The notes beneath the pieces are model-generated. The model made no database searches and was not told the DNA's origin. It saw nothing but the letters and a program-made list of their open reading frames with translations. Positions 9,133 to 17,591 of a stretch of DNA of 47,550 bases are shown in pieces. The position numbers and the translations under genes are program-made. Origin of the DNA: Arcobacteraceae bacterium (GTDB lineage Bacteria; Campylobacterota; Campylobacteria; Campylobacterales; Arcobacteraceae); assembly GCA_028375605.1 (NCBI GenBank), contig JAONGR010000010.1, forward strand, positions 1 through 47,550. The letters are read 5' to 3'. The first letter of the stretch is position 1; every line of letters begins with the position of its first letter.

Positions 9133-11589
9133 TTACACCTTTCTTATGTTCGCTTTTGCAAACCGATGTTTAAATAGTTTTTTTGTATTTATAAACTTAT
9201 CAAAAGTTGGGATATATGATATATCTCCAATAAGACTTTTATCTACTTTCACATCTAAAGCCATAATCATATCATTTGCAGTAACTTCAACCTTATCATC
9301 AACACTTAATTCAAGTGTCTTTTCTAATGACTCCGAAATATAAAGTGCAACTACCTCATCTTTTAATTGTTTAGCACATGCTGTGAATTCATTAAATTGA
9401 TTTATAGTATTTCCTGCGTAAATGATATATTCATCTTTATTTAATTCTATACTAGAACACTCATCTAATATGTTTATATATTCTGATTGAACTTCATTTA
9501 TTTTAATAGCATATCCTCTATGCTCAACTCTATCATTTGTAAAGTGATTTTCTAAATCATCAAACTTTACACCTTCAAAAATTTCAGATGTGTATTCTAT
9601 AGTATCTATAACATTATAATCTAAGATTTCATTTGCAATATCATTTAATTCATATCCATTATAATCAATTGCAGCATTTGTAGGTACAACATTTTTATCA
9701 ATATTTACAAAAGTACCCTCTTGCTGATTTAATGGTGGCATATCAAGGTCACCATCACCTAAAGCACTTAATTGAAAATCAGCTGATACATTGTATCCAA
9801 CAGTTTTTCCAGTTATATTTTCTGTAACATCAAGGTCACAAATTTCACTCACACCTAAAGTATTTGTTTGCGTTGGTGTTACTACTACTTTAAAATCAGT
9901 ATATTTTTCTACATACCCAGCTAGTGTTGCAATTTTACTTGCATTAGGATGAGTAATACAATCTTCTCCGATAATAATCGAATAAGTATCTTTTTTAAGA
10001 AGCATAGTAGTTATAGTTTCTAATAGCATTGCATCAGCTCCTATCATATCAAGAAGTTGTGTATATGTATATTCAACTTCTTTAGATACTTTTTTAGGAA
10101 CAATTTTTTTAACTTCTTTACTTTCACCTGTCTCTTCATCAACAACAGTTGACACTACAGTTTCTTTTACTGTTTCGGTTACAGTTTTTACTCTAGTTTC
10201 TCTCAACGTTTTTAAATACTCTTCAATGTGAGAAGGTAAATCTTTTCCAAACTGGTCTAAAATAAAATATAAAATAGCATCTTCACTAAAAGGTTTATTT
10301 GCAATAGTTTCTATTGTTTTACCTTTTTTTCCAAAACCTTCTATGTGCTTATCTCCCATACTATGGAAATATAAACCTGCCCCTTTGTTTAATGTAATAG
10401 CATTGTTAAAAGCATATTTTACTAATGGTGCATCAGACTTTAAAAATGATCCTACTGATACTATAAAATTACTATTATGAATATCTTCTACAATTCCATT
10501 GTATAAACTTTTTCCAGTTACTTTTGAATAATCAGACATAAAGTTTTTGAATTGTAACGCATCATTATTAATCAATTTCAATCCAAGTTTCTCTTTTAAA
10601 GACTGTAATATTTTTACCTCTTCATTAGTGATGTACGAATTAAATAAAATAGTATCTGCATTTTTTACAGCTTCAACTGCTTTTTGAAATGACTCTTCAT
10701 CTTTGGTAGCTCTATTTAAATAATCGAATCCAAATCGTGCAGCTCCACTTAATGATGTATAATGAGCATCATTTGTTACTCTATAAATATCTTGTTCATG
10801 ATGTTTTACTATGTTTGTATGTTTCACTTCATAGTACATAAGTGAACAATCAGAAGAGAAAGGATTTGATGCAGGAATTTTTGTAAGTTCCCAAGCATTT
10901 GATGTATACTGGAACTCATGACTTACAAGTGCACCTACAGGACAAACAGAAATACACTCACCACAATCAATACAGCTATCTTTATCAAATCCAATAAGAC
11001 TTTTGTTAAGTTTATTCCACATTGCGTATGAATCTTTCGGCATACTAGCTTTATATTCAGCACTTAAGGCATCTGCTCCTCTTTTAACAGTACTTAAAGC
11101 ACTTGAACCAATCATATCTTTACATACAGTCACACATTTTTCACATACTATACATAAACCTGGGTCATAATTCATCACTCCCCAATGAGCTGCCGGTCTA
11201 GGTACATCTTTAACTGAATAATGTTGTTCATCAACTTTCATATATGCACTATAGTTTTGCAGCTCACACTCTCCACTTTGATCACAAACACCACACTGTA
11301 AAGGATGATTTACATCATACACTTCCATGATTGCACGTCGTTCAGTTTCTATTGTTGGAGTATTGATATTTACAGTCATACCCTCTTTTATTTTTGCATT
11401 ACAAGAATATACTTGTTTTCCGTCAGCTTCAACTAAACATAATCTACAAGCTAATGTTGGTGAACATTTTGTTTGATAACAAATAGCAGGTACAAATAGG
11501 TCATTAGCTCGAGCTACATTAAGTATTGAGGTACCTTCTTTAGCTTCACACTTTTTACCATCTATAGTTATGTTTATTAGAGTATCCAT
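9133..11589 (-). CDS. nuoG: Complex I Fe-S subunit G, with a family-atypical insertion
   Basis: This is an 818-residue protein. The N-terminus carries a [2Fe-2S] site (Cys37, 48, 51, 63), the His-ligated N5 site in HPLQCGVCDQSGEC (His95, Cys99, 102, 108) and two [4Fe-4S] sites (Cys146, 149, 152, 156 and Cys206, 209, 212, 216). The remaining 600 residues are the degenerate molybdopterin-oxidoreductase-like domain that binds no molybdenum in NuoG. A charged, valine/threonine-rich stretch at about residues 464-505 interrupts that domain. The last 60 residues (from LELSVDDKVEV) resemble a dinucleotide-binding barrel. With NuoE/NuoF absent, NuoG is probably the first Fe-S acceptor from the replacement subunits encoded just upstream. 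It shares one base with the preceding gene. Confidence 0.95.
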   Translation of the reverse strand: MDTLINITIDGKKCEAKEGTSILNVARANDLFVPAICYQTKCSPTLACRLCLVEADGKQVYSCNAKIKEGMTVNINTPTIETERRAIMEVYDVNHPLQCGVCDQSGECELQNYSAYMKVDEQHYSVKDVPRPAAHWGVMNYDPGLCIVCEKCVTVCKDMIGSSALSTVKRGADALSAEYKASMPKDSYAMWNKLNKSLIGFDKDSCIDCGECISVCPVGALVSHEFQYTSNAWELTKIPASNPFSSDCSLMYYEVKHTNIVKHHEQDIYRVTNDAHYTSLSGAARFGFDYLNRATKDEESFQKAVEAVKNADTILFNSYITNEEVKILQSLKEKLGLKLINNDALQFKNFMSDYSKVTGKSLYNGIVEDIHNSNFIVSVGSFLKSDAPLVKYAFNNAITLNKGAGLYFHSMGDKHIEGFGKKGKTIETIANKPFSEDAILYFILDQFGKDLPSHIEEYLKTLRETRVKTVTETVKETVVSTVVDEETGESKEVKKIVPKKVSKEVEYTYTQLLDMIGADAMLLETITTMLLKKDTYSIIIGEDCITHPNASKIATLAGYVEKYTDFKVVVTPTQTNTLGVSEICDLDVTENITGKTVGYNVSADFQLSALGDGDLDMPPLNQQEGTFVNIDKNVVPTNAAIDYNGYELNDIANEILDYNVIDTIEYTSEIFEGVKFDDLENHFTNDRVEHRGYAIKINEVQSEYINILDECSSIELNKDEYIIYAGNTINQFNEFTACAKQLKDEVVALYISESLEKTLELSVDDKVEVTANDMIMALDVKVDKSLIGDISYIPTFDKFINTKKLFKHRFAKANIRKV

Positions 11590-12410
11590 TATGATTCAAC
11601 CCTTTGTATTTTTACTTGTTTAAATCGATATCCAGATAACATAACTTTTTCTTGTTCTGTATCTACTATTGGATATAGAGCGATAGTTCCTCTAACACTT
11701 GCGTCAATTTGAAATTTCTTTTTGATAGTAAGATTTTCATATGTTATGTTTACAGTATCTCCATCTTTAATTTTTGCAGCCATAGCAAAAGAAGCACTAC
11801 CCCTTAAGATATCTTCTTCTGTATGTACACTATAAACCACTGTACCATTATAAGTATTGATATCATCAACTTCATCAGGTATAACTTTTAAAGATAGATC
11901 AATATGAATATCCGCGTTTAATAATACAACATTGATATCTGTATATAAATCAATAAGTCGTATAAATTTAGAAATATTATCAAAGTATTTATGACCAGTG
12001 ATATCATCACCTATAACTAAAGTAATCTCTTTTTTATTTTCAAGTTTTTCCACAAGTAATTCAAGCTCTTCTTCTCCAACACTACTCTCACCACTTAAAT
12101 AACCTATATCTAAATCATCAAGATATTCTTGAATCTCTTTAGATGAATTCTTTGTAAGAAAAAATGCCAATAAAGCAAAAACACCCTCTTCGCTTCCAGC
12201 CTCATATTTTATATACTGTGTATATTTGTCTTGAAGTGATACATCATCAATTGGATGCATATAGATAAATTCACTTCCTTCACTATGTAGTATTTTATTT
12301 ATATATCTTTCTACTTTTACATTGTCTGCAGCAATTCTTGTACCTATAGTTATTACAGCATCACTATTAAAATCCATAAAATTTTCCAATTGTATTTTAT
12401 TATTATTCAC
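11589..12410 (-). CDS. Complex I accessory subunit replacing NuoF (HP1265/NuoY-like)
   Basis: This 273-residue protein occupies the position of nuoF but has no NADH-binding glycine motif, no FMN motif and no Fe-S cysteine cluster. In Helicobacter and Campylobacter the same slot holds HP1265/Cj1574c-type proteins, and complex I there is thought to accept electrons from flavodoxin rather than NADH. By eye it aligns with the C-terminal part of NuoG in this window. Compare ITIGTRIAADNVKVERYINK with VSVGSFLKSDAPLVKYAFNN, LVIGDDITGH with IIIGEDCITH, and the closing GYRFKQVKIQ with KHRFAKANIR. It is probably a NuoG-derived structural subunit. It overlaps the preceding gene by 8 bp. Confidence 0.85.
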   Translation of the reverse strand: MNNNKIQLENFMDFNSDAVITIGTRIAADNVKVERYINKILHSEGSEFIYMHPIDDVSLQDKYTQYIKYEAGSEEGVFALLAFFLTKNSSKEIQEYLDDLDIGYLSGESSVGEEELELLVEKLENKKEITLVIGDDITGHKYFDNISKFIRLIDLYTDINVVLLNADIHIDLSLKVIPDEVDDINTYNGTVVYSVHTEEDILRGSASFAMAAKIKDGDTVNITYENLTIKKKFQIDASVRGTIALYPIVDTEQEKVMLSGYRFKQVKIQRVES

Positions 12411-12672
12411 CTTCTACCTCATCTTCCACCACTAAAACTTCTGGTTTTTCTTTTTTTATTACCAAAGTCCAGTCAACTTCATTAAATTTTATAGAGTTCA
12501 TTAACGTCCAATTATTTTCTTTTACACAATCTGCCGATGCTTGAACTCCTGAAAAGTCTCCTATTTCAAACATAAAAATTCCATTTTCACCTTCAGATAA
12601 TTCTTCATTTATAAGATGTACCATTTGTGGTATAAAATCATTTTTTAAGGGTCTTAAATCAAATCGTTTCAT
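12403..12672 (-). CDS. Complex I accessory subunit replacing NuoE (HP1264/NuoX-like)
   Basis: An 89-residue acidic protein located where nuoE would be. The start [13 protein letters not shown] and the core FMFEIGDFSGV and VDWTLVIKK match what I recall of HP1264 of H. pylori, reported to be a flavin-binding protein with a new fold. There are no NuoE [2Fe-2S] cysteines; only one Cys is present. It may form the electron entry site of complex I together with the next gene product. It shares one base with nuoD and overlaps the following gene by 8 bp. Confidence 0.85.
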   Translation of the reverse strand: MKRFDLRPLKNDFIPQMVHLINEELSEGENGIFMFEIGDFSGVQASADCVKENNWTLMNSIKFNEVDWTLVIKKEKPEVLVVEDEVEGE

Positions 12673-13898
12673 TATCTATCTACCTCTCCAAAAACTATAT
12701 TTAAACTACCAATAATAGTAACAACATCGGCTAACTGATGTCCTGGAAGTAAGTCTGTTAATACTCCTGTATGAAAAAAACTGGGTGCTCTACACTTTAA
12801 TTTATATGCATATGGTGTACCATCAGATATTATATAAAACCCAAGTTCACCTTTTGGTGATTCAGTAGCCACATATACTTCTCCAACAGGTGGTCTCATA
12901 CCTTGAGTAACTAAAACAAAATGTTGCATCAAAGAATAGTTTTGAGTCATTATCTCTTCTTTTGTAGCAGAGATATACTCAGGTCCATGCGCCATAAGCT
13001 GACTATCTGAGCTTTCATACATAGGAATAAGTTGTTTTAGTATTTTAGCAGATTCATACATCTCTTGCATATAACACTTATATCTTCCGTAAGAATCACA
13101 TTTGTCTGAAACTGGTATATCAAAATCTAGTTCACCATACAACCCATAAGGCATCTCTTTTCGTAAATCCCACTTAACACCACTACCTCGTAGTGTAACT
13201 CCCGAAACTCCCCATGATTTTGCCATCTCTTCTGAGATCACTCCTACATTTTCTAGTCTCATTTTCCAAATTCTATTTTTCGTTAATAAACCTTCATAAA
13301 TAGGGATTTGGGATTCTAATGTTTTTATATACTTTACTAAATCATCTATCCAATTTTTTGGTAAATCTAAAGGAACTCCACCAATTCTAACTGCACTATG
13401 AGTAAGACGTGCGCCACAATAATCTTCCATGAGATCTAATGCAAATTCTCTTTCTCTAAATGCATAAAGAAAGATTGACATAGCTCCAACATCAAGTGCA
13501 TGAGTAGCAAGCCAAAATAGATGAGATATAATTCTGTTTAATTCTACTAGCATTGTTCGTATAACTTCAGCACGCCTTGGTACTTCAATATCAAGTAGAG
13601 CTTCTATAGCTAGTGCGTATCCATAATTATTTGATGTAGAAGCACTATAATCCATTCTATCTGTTGTAGGTAAAAATTCATTATAAGTCATATTTTCACC
13701 CATTTTTTCAACACCTCTATGAAGATATCCAATATCTGGAGTAGCTTTTACAACCTCTTCACCTTGTAGTTCAAGTATAAGTCGCAACTGACCATGTGCA
13801 GAGGGGTGCTGTGGTCCGAAATTTACAACCATTGTATTATCTTCTCGTTCGAAATTTATATTCTCAAAAAATGGTTTTAACCTATTTGTTTGTTGCAT
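12672..13898 (-). CDS. nuoD: Complex I 49-kDa subunit D
   Basis: A 408-residue protein with the signatures [20 protein letters not shown] (quinone-site His), [20 protein letters not shown] and the C-terminal [18 protein letters not shown]. Together with NuoB it forms the quinone-reduction site. It is a separate gene and is not fused to nuoC as in E. coli. It is separated from nuoC by one base. Confidence 0.97.
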   Translation of the reverse strand: MQQTNRLKPFFENINFEREDNTMVVNFGPQHPSAHGQLRLILELQGEEVVKATPDIGYLHRGVEKMGENMTYNEFLPTTDRMDYSASTSNNYGYALAIEALLDIEVPRRAEVIRTMLVELNRIISHLFWLATHALDVGAMSIFLYAFREREFALDLMEDYCGARLTHSAVRIGGVPLDLPKNWIDDLVKYIKTLESQIPIYEGLLTKNRIWKMRLENVGVISEEMAKSWGVSGVTLRGSGVKWDLRKEMPYGLYGELDFDIPVSDKCDSYGRYKCYMQEMYESAKILKQLIPMYESSDSQLMAHGPEYISATKEEIMTQNYSLMQHFVLVTQGMRPPVGEVYVATESPKGELGFYIISDGTPYAYKLKCRAPSFFHTGVLTDLLPGHQLADVVTIIGSLNIVFGEVDR

Positions 13899-13899
13899 A

Positions 13900-14721
13900 T
13901 TATTTCCTCTTCTTTAAATGAACTGTTTCTATCTCATCAAATGGGGTTACAAGTTTTTTTCCAAACAATTGCACACCACCCTCTTCTTGATATCGTATAG
14001 GAGTATCAGGTTCATTACCTTGTGAAATTGGAGTTCCTTTTGATACTTCATGTCCAAGTCTTGCAAATCTATCTGTATCATATCTATCAACACAAGCAGA
14101 ATCTCTTAACTCAGGACCAATTGCATCACGAGCTTCTTTGCCAAAAATCTTATCTACTTCATACCATGATGCAGCCTCATCACCATGCAAAGGATATGTT
14201 TTTAAAAGAGGATGTCCAGACCAGTCATTTGGCAAAAGAATTCTTTGTAAGTTTGGATGATTTATAACTTTTACGCCATACATATCAAACATCTCTCGCT
14301 CACTCCAATCTGCCATTCTAAATAAAGGCTCAACACTTTGAATAGTATCTTTTTGGTTTATAAAAGTTTTTACACGTATTCTTTTACGTTTTTTCATCGA
14401 TAATAGTTCGTATACTATTTCAAATCCTTCTTTTTTTGCAAGATAATCAACTGCTGTAAGTTCCATCATCATGTCATAGCTTTGAGAGTTTTTAAGGTGT
14501 GAGATAACTTTGACATTGTCTTGTGCATTTATGTGTAATATTAAATGATCTAATTCAAGGTATGATTCTATTATCTCCGCAACATCTTTTAAACTCTTTT
14601 CATCTGCAAAAAGAACATCATCCCAGATACTCTCTTTTCTTGGTACTGGAGGTTTTACAAAAAATCTATCGCTATAAAAAGATTTATTTTGTACATCTTT
14701 TTTATTGGTATATTTTCTCAT
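13900..14721 (-). CDS. nuoC: Complex I 30-kDa subunit C
   Basis: A 273-residue protein. The central signature [19 protein letters not shown] followed by [19 protein letters not shown] identifies the 30-kDa subunit. N-terminal (about 40 residues) and C-terminal (about 60 residues, ending [15 protein letters not shown]) extensions make it longer than the minimal bacterial NuoC. It stabilises the NuoB/NuoD module of the peripheral arm. It directly abuts nuoB. Confidence 0.95.
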   Translation of the reverse strand: MRKYTNKKDVQNKSFYSDRFFVKPPVPRKESIWDDVLFADEKSLKDVAEIIESYLELDHLILHINAQDNVKVISHLKNSQSYDMMMELTAVDYLAKKEGFEIVYELLSMKKRKRIRVKTFINQKDTIQSVEPLFRMADWSEREMFDMYGVKVINHPNLQRILLPNDWSGHPLLKTYPLHGDEAASWYEVDKIFGKEARDAIGPELRDSACVDRYDTDRFARLGHEVSKGTPISQGNEPDTPIRYQEEGGVQLFGKKLVTPFDEIETVHLKKRK

Positions 14722-15231
14722 CTAAATCAACCTTTTAGCTTTTTGTGCCATATTTGAAGGCTCTCTTCTAATTTTTTGCTGTAACATCATCAATGCATAT
14801 TGTAATGTTTCAGGTCGTGGAGCACATCCAGGAAGATAAATATCAACAGGTACAATTCTATCAACACCTTGTACTGTTGCATATGTATTAAACATACCTC
14901 CAGTATTTGCACAAGATCCCATAGATATAACCCATTTAGGATCTGGCATTTGATCGTACAATCTTCTCATAAATTCAGCATGTTTTTTAGTTAATGTTCC
15001 AGCAACAACTATAACATCTGATTGTCTTGGACTTGCTCTAAAAATAGTTCCAAATCTATCAAAATCAAATCGAGAACCACCAGTAGCCATCATCTCAATA
15101 GCACAACAAGCTAATCCATAAGTCATAGGCCAAAGAGAATTACTTCGTCCAAAATTAACAATTTTATCTACTGTTGTTAATTTTATTGGTGTCCCTGCAT
15201 CTGCAAAATAGTTTACTTTATGCTGTGCCAT
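14722..15231 (-). CDS. nuoB: Complex I subunit B (N2 cluster)
   Basis: A 169-residue protein starting MAQHKVNYF. The start at 15231 is preferred over in-frame codons further upstream because AAGGAG lies 7 bp before it and because the upstream extension is nuoA sequence in another frame. Cys42 and Cys43 ([12 protein letters not shown]), Cys107 (GSCANTGG) and Cys136 (LPGCAPRPE) are the ligands of cluster N2, the direct donor to quinone. It overlaps the 3' end of nuoA by 19 bp. Confidence 0.96.
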   Translation of the reverse strand: MAQHKVNYFADAGTPIKLTTVDKIVNFGRSNSLWPMTYGLACCAIEMMATGGSRFDFDRFGTIFRASPRQSDVIVVAGTLTKKHAEFMRRLYDQMPDPKWVISMGSCANTGGMFNTYATVQGVDRIVPVDIYLPGCAPRPETLQYALMMLQQKIRREPSNMAQKAKRLI

Positions 15232-15602
15232 TCTAACGCTCCTTTTTTCCAGGCGTAAATAAACCCTATTGTTAATAATAATATAAATAATAACATCTCT
15301 ACAAAACCAAACCAACCTAAAACAGCAAAGTTAACTGCCCATGGAAACATAAATATGATTTCAACATCAAAAAGGATAAATAATAATGCCATAAGATAAA
15401 ATTGAACAGATATTGTGTTCGGTTGTTTTGTTACTTCAGGTCCACATTCGTAAAGTGTTGATTTAAGTTTTTCAGTATCTAGACGAGCAAATTTTCGACT
15501 TACTAATCGTGCTAACATCGTTGTAGCTAGGAATGCACCAAATGTTAATACAAACATTATAAATACACCGAAATAAGGATGTGTAAAATCCATATGTTCC
15601 AT
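15213..15602 (-). CDS. nuoA: Complex I subunit A
   Basis: A 129-residue protein with three membrane helices and the conserved loop LYECGPE, followed by [13 protein letters not shown] with the conserved acidic residues. It contributes to the quinone chamber. It is the first gene of the nuo operon, with a strong ribosome site (AAAGGGA) just ahead of the ATG. Confidence 0.96.
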   Translation of the reverse strand: MEHMDFTHPYFGVFIMFVLTFGAFLATTMLARLVSRKFARLDTEKLKSTLYECGPEVTKQPNTISVQFYLMALLFILFDVEIIFMFPWAVNFAVLGWFGFVEMLLFILLLTIGFIYAWKKGALEWHSIK

Positions 15603-15605
15603 TTT

Positions 15606-15680
15606 TTCCCTTTCTTAATTAAGTCTAGTATTTTACTATACTTTAACCCATTATATTAACTATATAATAGCTGATTATAC
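15606..15680 (-). promoter_or_regulatory. Promoter region of the nuo operon
   Basis: On the minus strand there are perfect TATAAT boxes at 15655-15650 and 15679-15674, followed by an AAAGGGA ribosome site next to the nuoA ATG. The 181-bp gap to miaA (15603-15783) is otherwise very AT-rich. It contains a short hairpin (AATAAG...CTTATT) downstream of miaA but no convincing terminator. Confidence 0.5.
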
Positions 15681-15783
15681 GTAAATAAGAACTTACAATT
15701 AGGGCTAGTGTAAGCTATTAATTTTTTCTTAATTATTAATAAATAAGCTCTACTTATTATTAAAGTATTAATTTAAAATTTAT

Positions 15784-16677
15784 TTAATAATCAGCTAAAA
15801 TAATCTCTTTCATCTCTTTTAACTCTGCTTTTTTCACATTATTAAACTGTGACTTGTTAAAAGTTCTTTGTCTTTTTGCTAATTGAGCAGTATGTATTGA
15901 AATAAGGTTTTCTAATTCAATTCTATCAATCTTACTATCTAAATAGTCAAATGTCTCGGATATTCCTATAGAATTCATACAGTTTGGAGCACGAGTATAC
16001 TCTTTTTCTAAAGAAATAACTTCATCTATCAATCCATCTGATAGCATTATTTTTGTTCGTTGTTTGATTCTATTTCTTAAAATTTCAGGATCTGTTTGTA
16101 TCTCGTATATTGGTAAGTTTTCAAGTAGTGGTTCAGGTTGGTTTTGTACAAAATATTCACTTGGAGTTAAATTAGTTTCAAAATATATTTGTGAAGCTTT
16201 TTCGATTCTATATTTATCATTTGACGCAATCTTTCTCATATAATTCTCATCCATTTTTAAAAGTTTATCATAGAGTTTAGATAAATCTCTTAACTCATTT
16301 TGAACAAGTTCCTTTGTTGAAGCTGATATCTTCGGTGTTTTTGACAATCCATCAGTAAGTGCTTTTAAATAAAAGCCTGTACCACCTACAATAATAAGAT
16401 TTTTTTGATTTTTAAGTGCATATTCTTTGGCTCGTGTGTACTCTTCATAAAATTCTATCACATCAAAAGTTTCATTTGGGTATACACAATCTATCCCAAA
16501 ATGTGCAATGCCATCTCGTTCAGCAAGACTAGGTTTTGCTGAAGCTATATCTATTTTTTTATAAACAGCTAAACTATCTAAAGATAATATAATTGCATCC
16601 ATTTTATGTGCTATATCTATAGATAATGCAGTTTTCCCAGATGCAGTTGGTGCTATTATGGCTAGTTCTTTATACAA
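15784..16677 (-). CDS. miaA: tRNA dimethylallyltransferase
   Basis: A 297-residue protein with the P-loop APTASGKTALSIDIA near the N-terminus, then SLDSLAVYKKIDIASAKPS and IIVGGTGFYLKAL, which are MiaA signatures. It adds the isopentenyl group to N6 of A37 in tRNAs reading UNN codons. The product is the substrate of MiaB, encoded further along this window. The start is TTG at 16677: AAAAGGGAA lies at normal spacing and the P-loop begins within ten residues. It diverges from mqnP across 50 bp. Confidence 0.95.
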   Translation of the reverse strand: MYKELAIIAPTASGKTALSIDIAHKMDAIILSLDSLAVYKKIDIASAKPSLAERDGIAHFGIDCVYPNETFDVIEFYEEYTRAKEYALKNQKNLIIVGGTGFYLKALTDGLSKTPKISASTKELVQNELRDLSKLYDKLLKMDENYMRKIASNDKYRIEKASQIYFETNLTPSEYFVQNQPEPLLENLPIYEIQTDPEILRNRIKQRTKIMLSDGLIDEVISLEKEYTRAPNCMNSIGISETFDYLDSKIDRIELENLISIHTAQLAKRQRTFNKSQFNNVKKAELKEMKEIILADY

Positions 16678-16704
16678 ATGATTCCCTTTTGGTGTATTGT
16701 AAAG

Positions 16705-16728
16705 TATATTATAGTAAAATCCCGCTTA
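16705..16728 (+). promoter_or_regulatory. mqnP promoter, possibly leaderless
   Basis: TAAAAT at 16715-16720 ends 7 bp before the mqnP ATG, with an alternative TATAGT at 16710-16715. There is no purine-rich ribosome site in the CCCGCTT between box and start. With the usual box-to-start distance, the transcript would begin at or within a few bases of the ATG. Confidence 0.4.
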
Positions 16729-17591
16729 TGGAAAAAATTATTAAACTTTTAAACGATTTTAACGAACTAGTAATGTTCAAACACTCAATATTTTCACTCC
16801 CTTTTATATTTATAGCTATGATTGTAGCTGCAAATGGTTGGTTTGGATGGAGCCTACTATTTTTAGGTACACTAGCTGCCTTAACTGCAAGAAATTTTGC
16901 CATGGGATTTAACCGATATTTAGATAGAGATATCGATGCTTTAAATCCTCGAACAATTAATAGACCATCAGTAGATGGAAGAATCAATCCAACACAAATG
17001 TTATTCTTTACTATTGCAAATGCACTTGGTTTTATTGGCGTTGCCTATATAGTAAATGATTTAGCGTTTTATTTAAGTATACCTATTTTACTAGTACTTG
17101 CTAGTTACTCTTATTTTAAGAGGTTCTCTTATTTAGCGCATATCATACTTGGAGTTTCTTTAGGATTAGCCCCTATTGCTGGAGTGGTTGCAGTGTCTGA
17201 AACGATAACATTATGGTCAATTTATTTAAGTGTTGGAGTTTTATTTTGGGTAGCTGGATTTGATTTACTCTATTCTTTACAAGATATTGAAGTAGATAAA
17301 GAATTAGGTCTACATTCTATTCCCTCAAAATTTGGTGCTCAAAAAACTATGTTATTTTCTAAAATTATGCATTCTTTTACAATTGTGTTTTGGCTCTTAT
17401 TTGTTATGGTTGCTGATTTAGGATTCTTTGCATATTTAGCTATCATTGCCAGTGCTGTTATGTTAACTTATGAACATATCATTGTAAGTAGAGACTTTTC
17501 TAAAATAGACAAAGCCTTTTTTACCATCAACGGTTATTTAGGAATTTTATTTTTTGTATTGATTGTATTAGAAAAGATATTTGTAATATGA
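16728..17591 (+). CDS. mqnP: UbiA-family prenyltransferase, menaquinone biosynthesis (MqnP-like)
   Basis: A 287-residue polytopic protein. The first aspartate-rich motif NRYLDRDID (Asn62, Asp66, Asp70) and the second, YSLQDIEVDKELGLHSIP, are the Mg-diphosphate binding loops of UbiA-type prenyltransferases. The N-terminus FNELVMFKHSIFSLPF is typical of the Campylobacterota member that prenylates the futalosine-pathway intermediate of menaquinone. An ATG exists further upstream, but it lies within miaA and the added sequence has no family match. It overlaps the next gene by 4 bp (ATGA). The assignment to MqnP rather than UbiA rests on lineage and is an inference. Confidence 0.88.
   Translation: MEKIIKLLNDFNELVMFKHSIFSLPFIFIAMIVAANGWFGWSLLFLGTLAALTARNFAMGFNRYLDRDIDALNPRTINRPSVDGRINPTQMLFFTIANALGFIGVAYIVNDLAFYLSIPILLVLASYSYFKRFSYLAHIILGVSLGLAPIAGVVAVSETITLWSIYLSVGVLFWVAGFDLLYSLQDIEVDKELGLHSIPSKFGAQKTMLFSKIMHSFTIVFWLLFVMVADLGFFAYLAIIASAVMLTYEHIIVSRDFSKIDKAFFTINGYLGILFFVLIVLEKIFVI

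Noticed and set aside
15232-15315. Upstream extension of nuoB to 15315
   Set aside because: The extra residues are not NuoB-like, the stretch is nuoA coding sequence, and AAGGAG precedes the internal ATG at 15231.
15700-15783. Hairpin AATAAG...CTTATT after miaA as a terminator
   Set aside because: The stem is 6 bp, almost all A-T, and no T-run follows.
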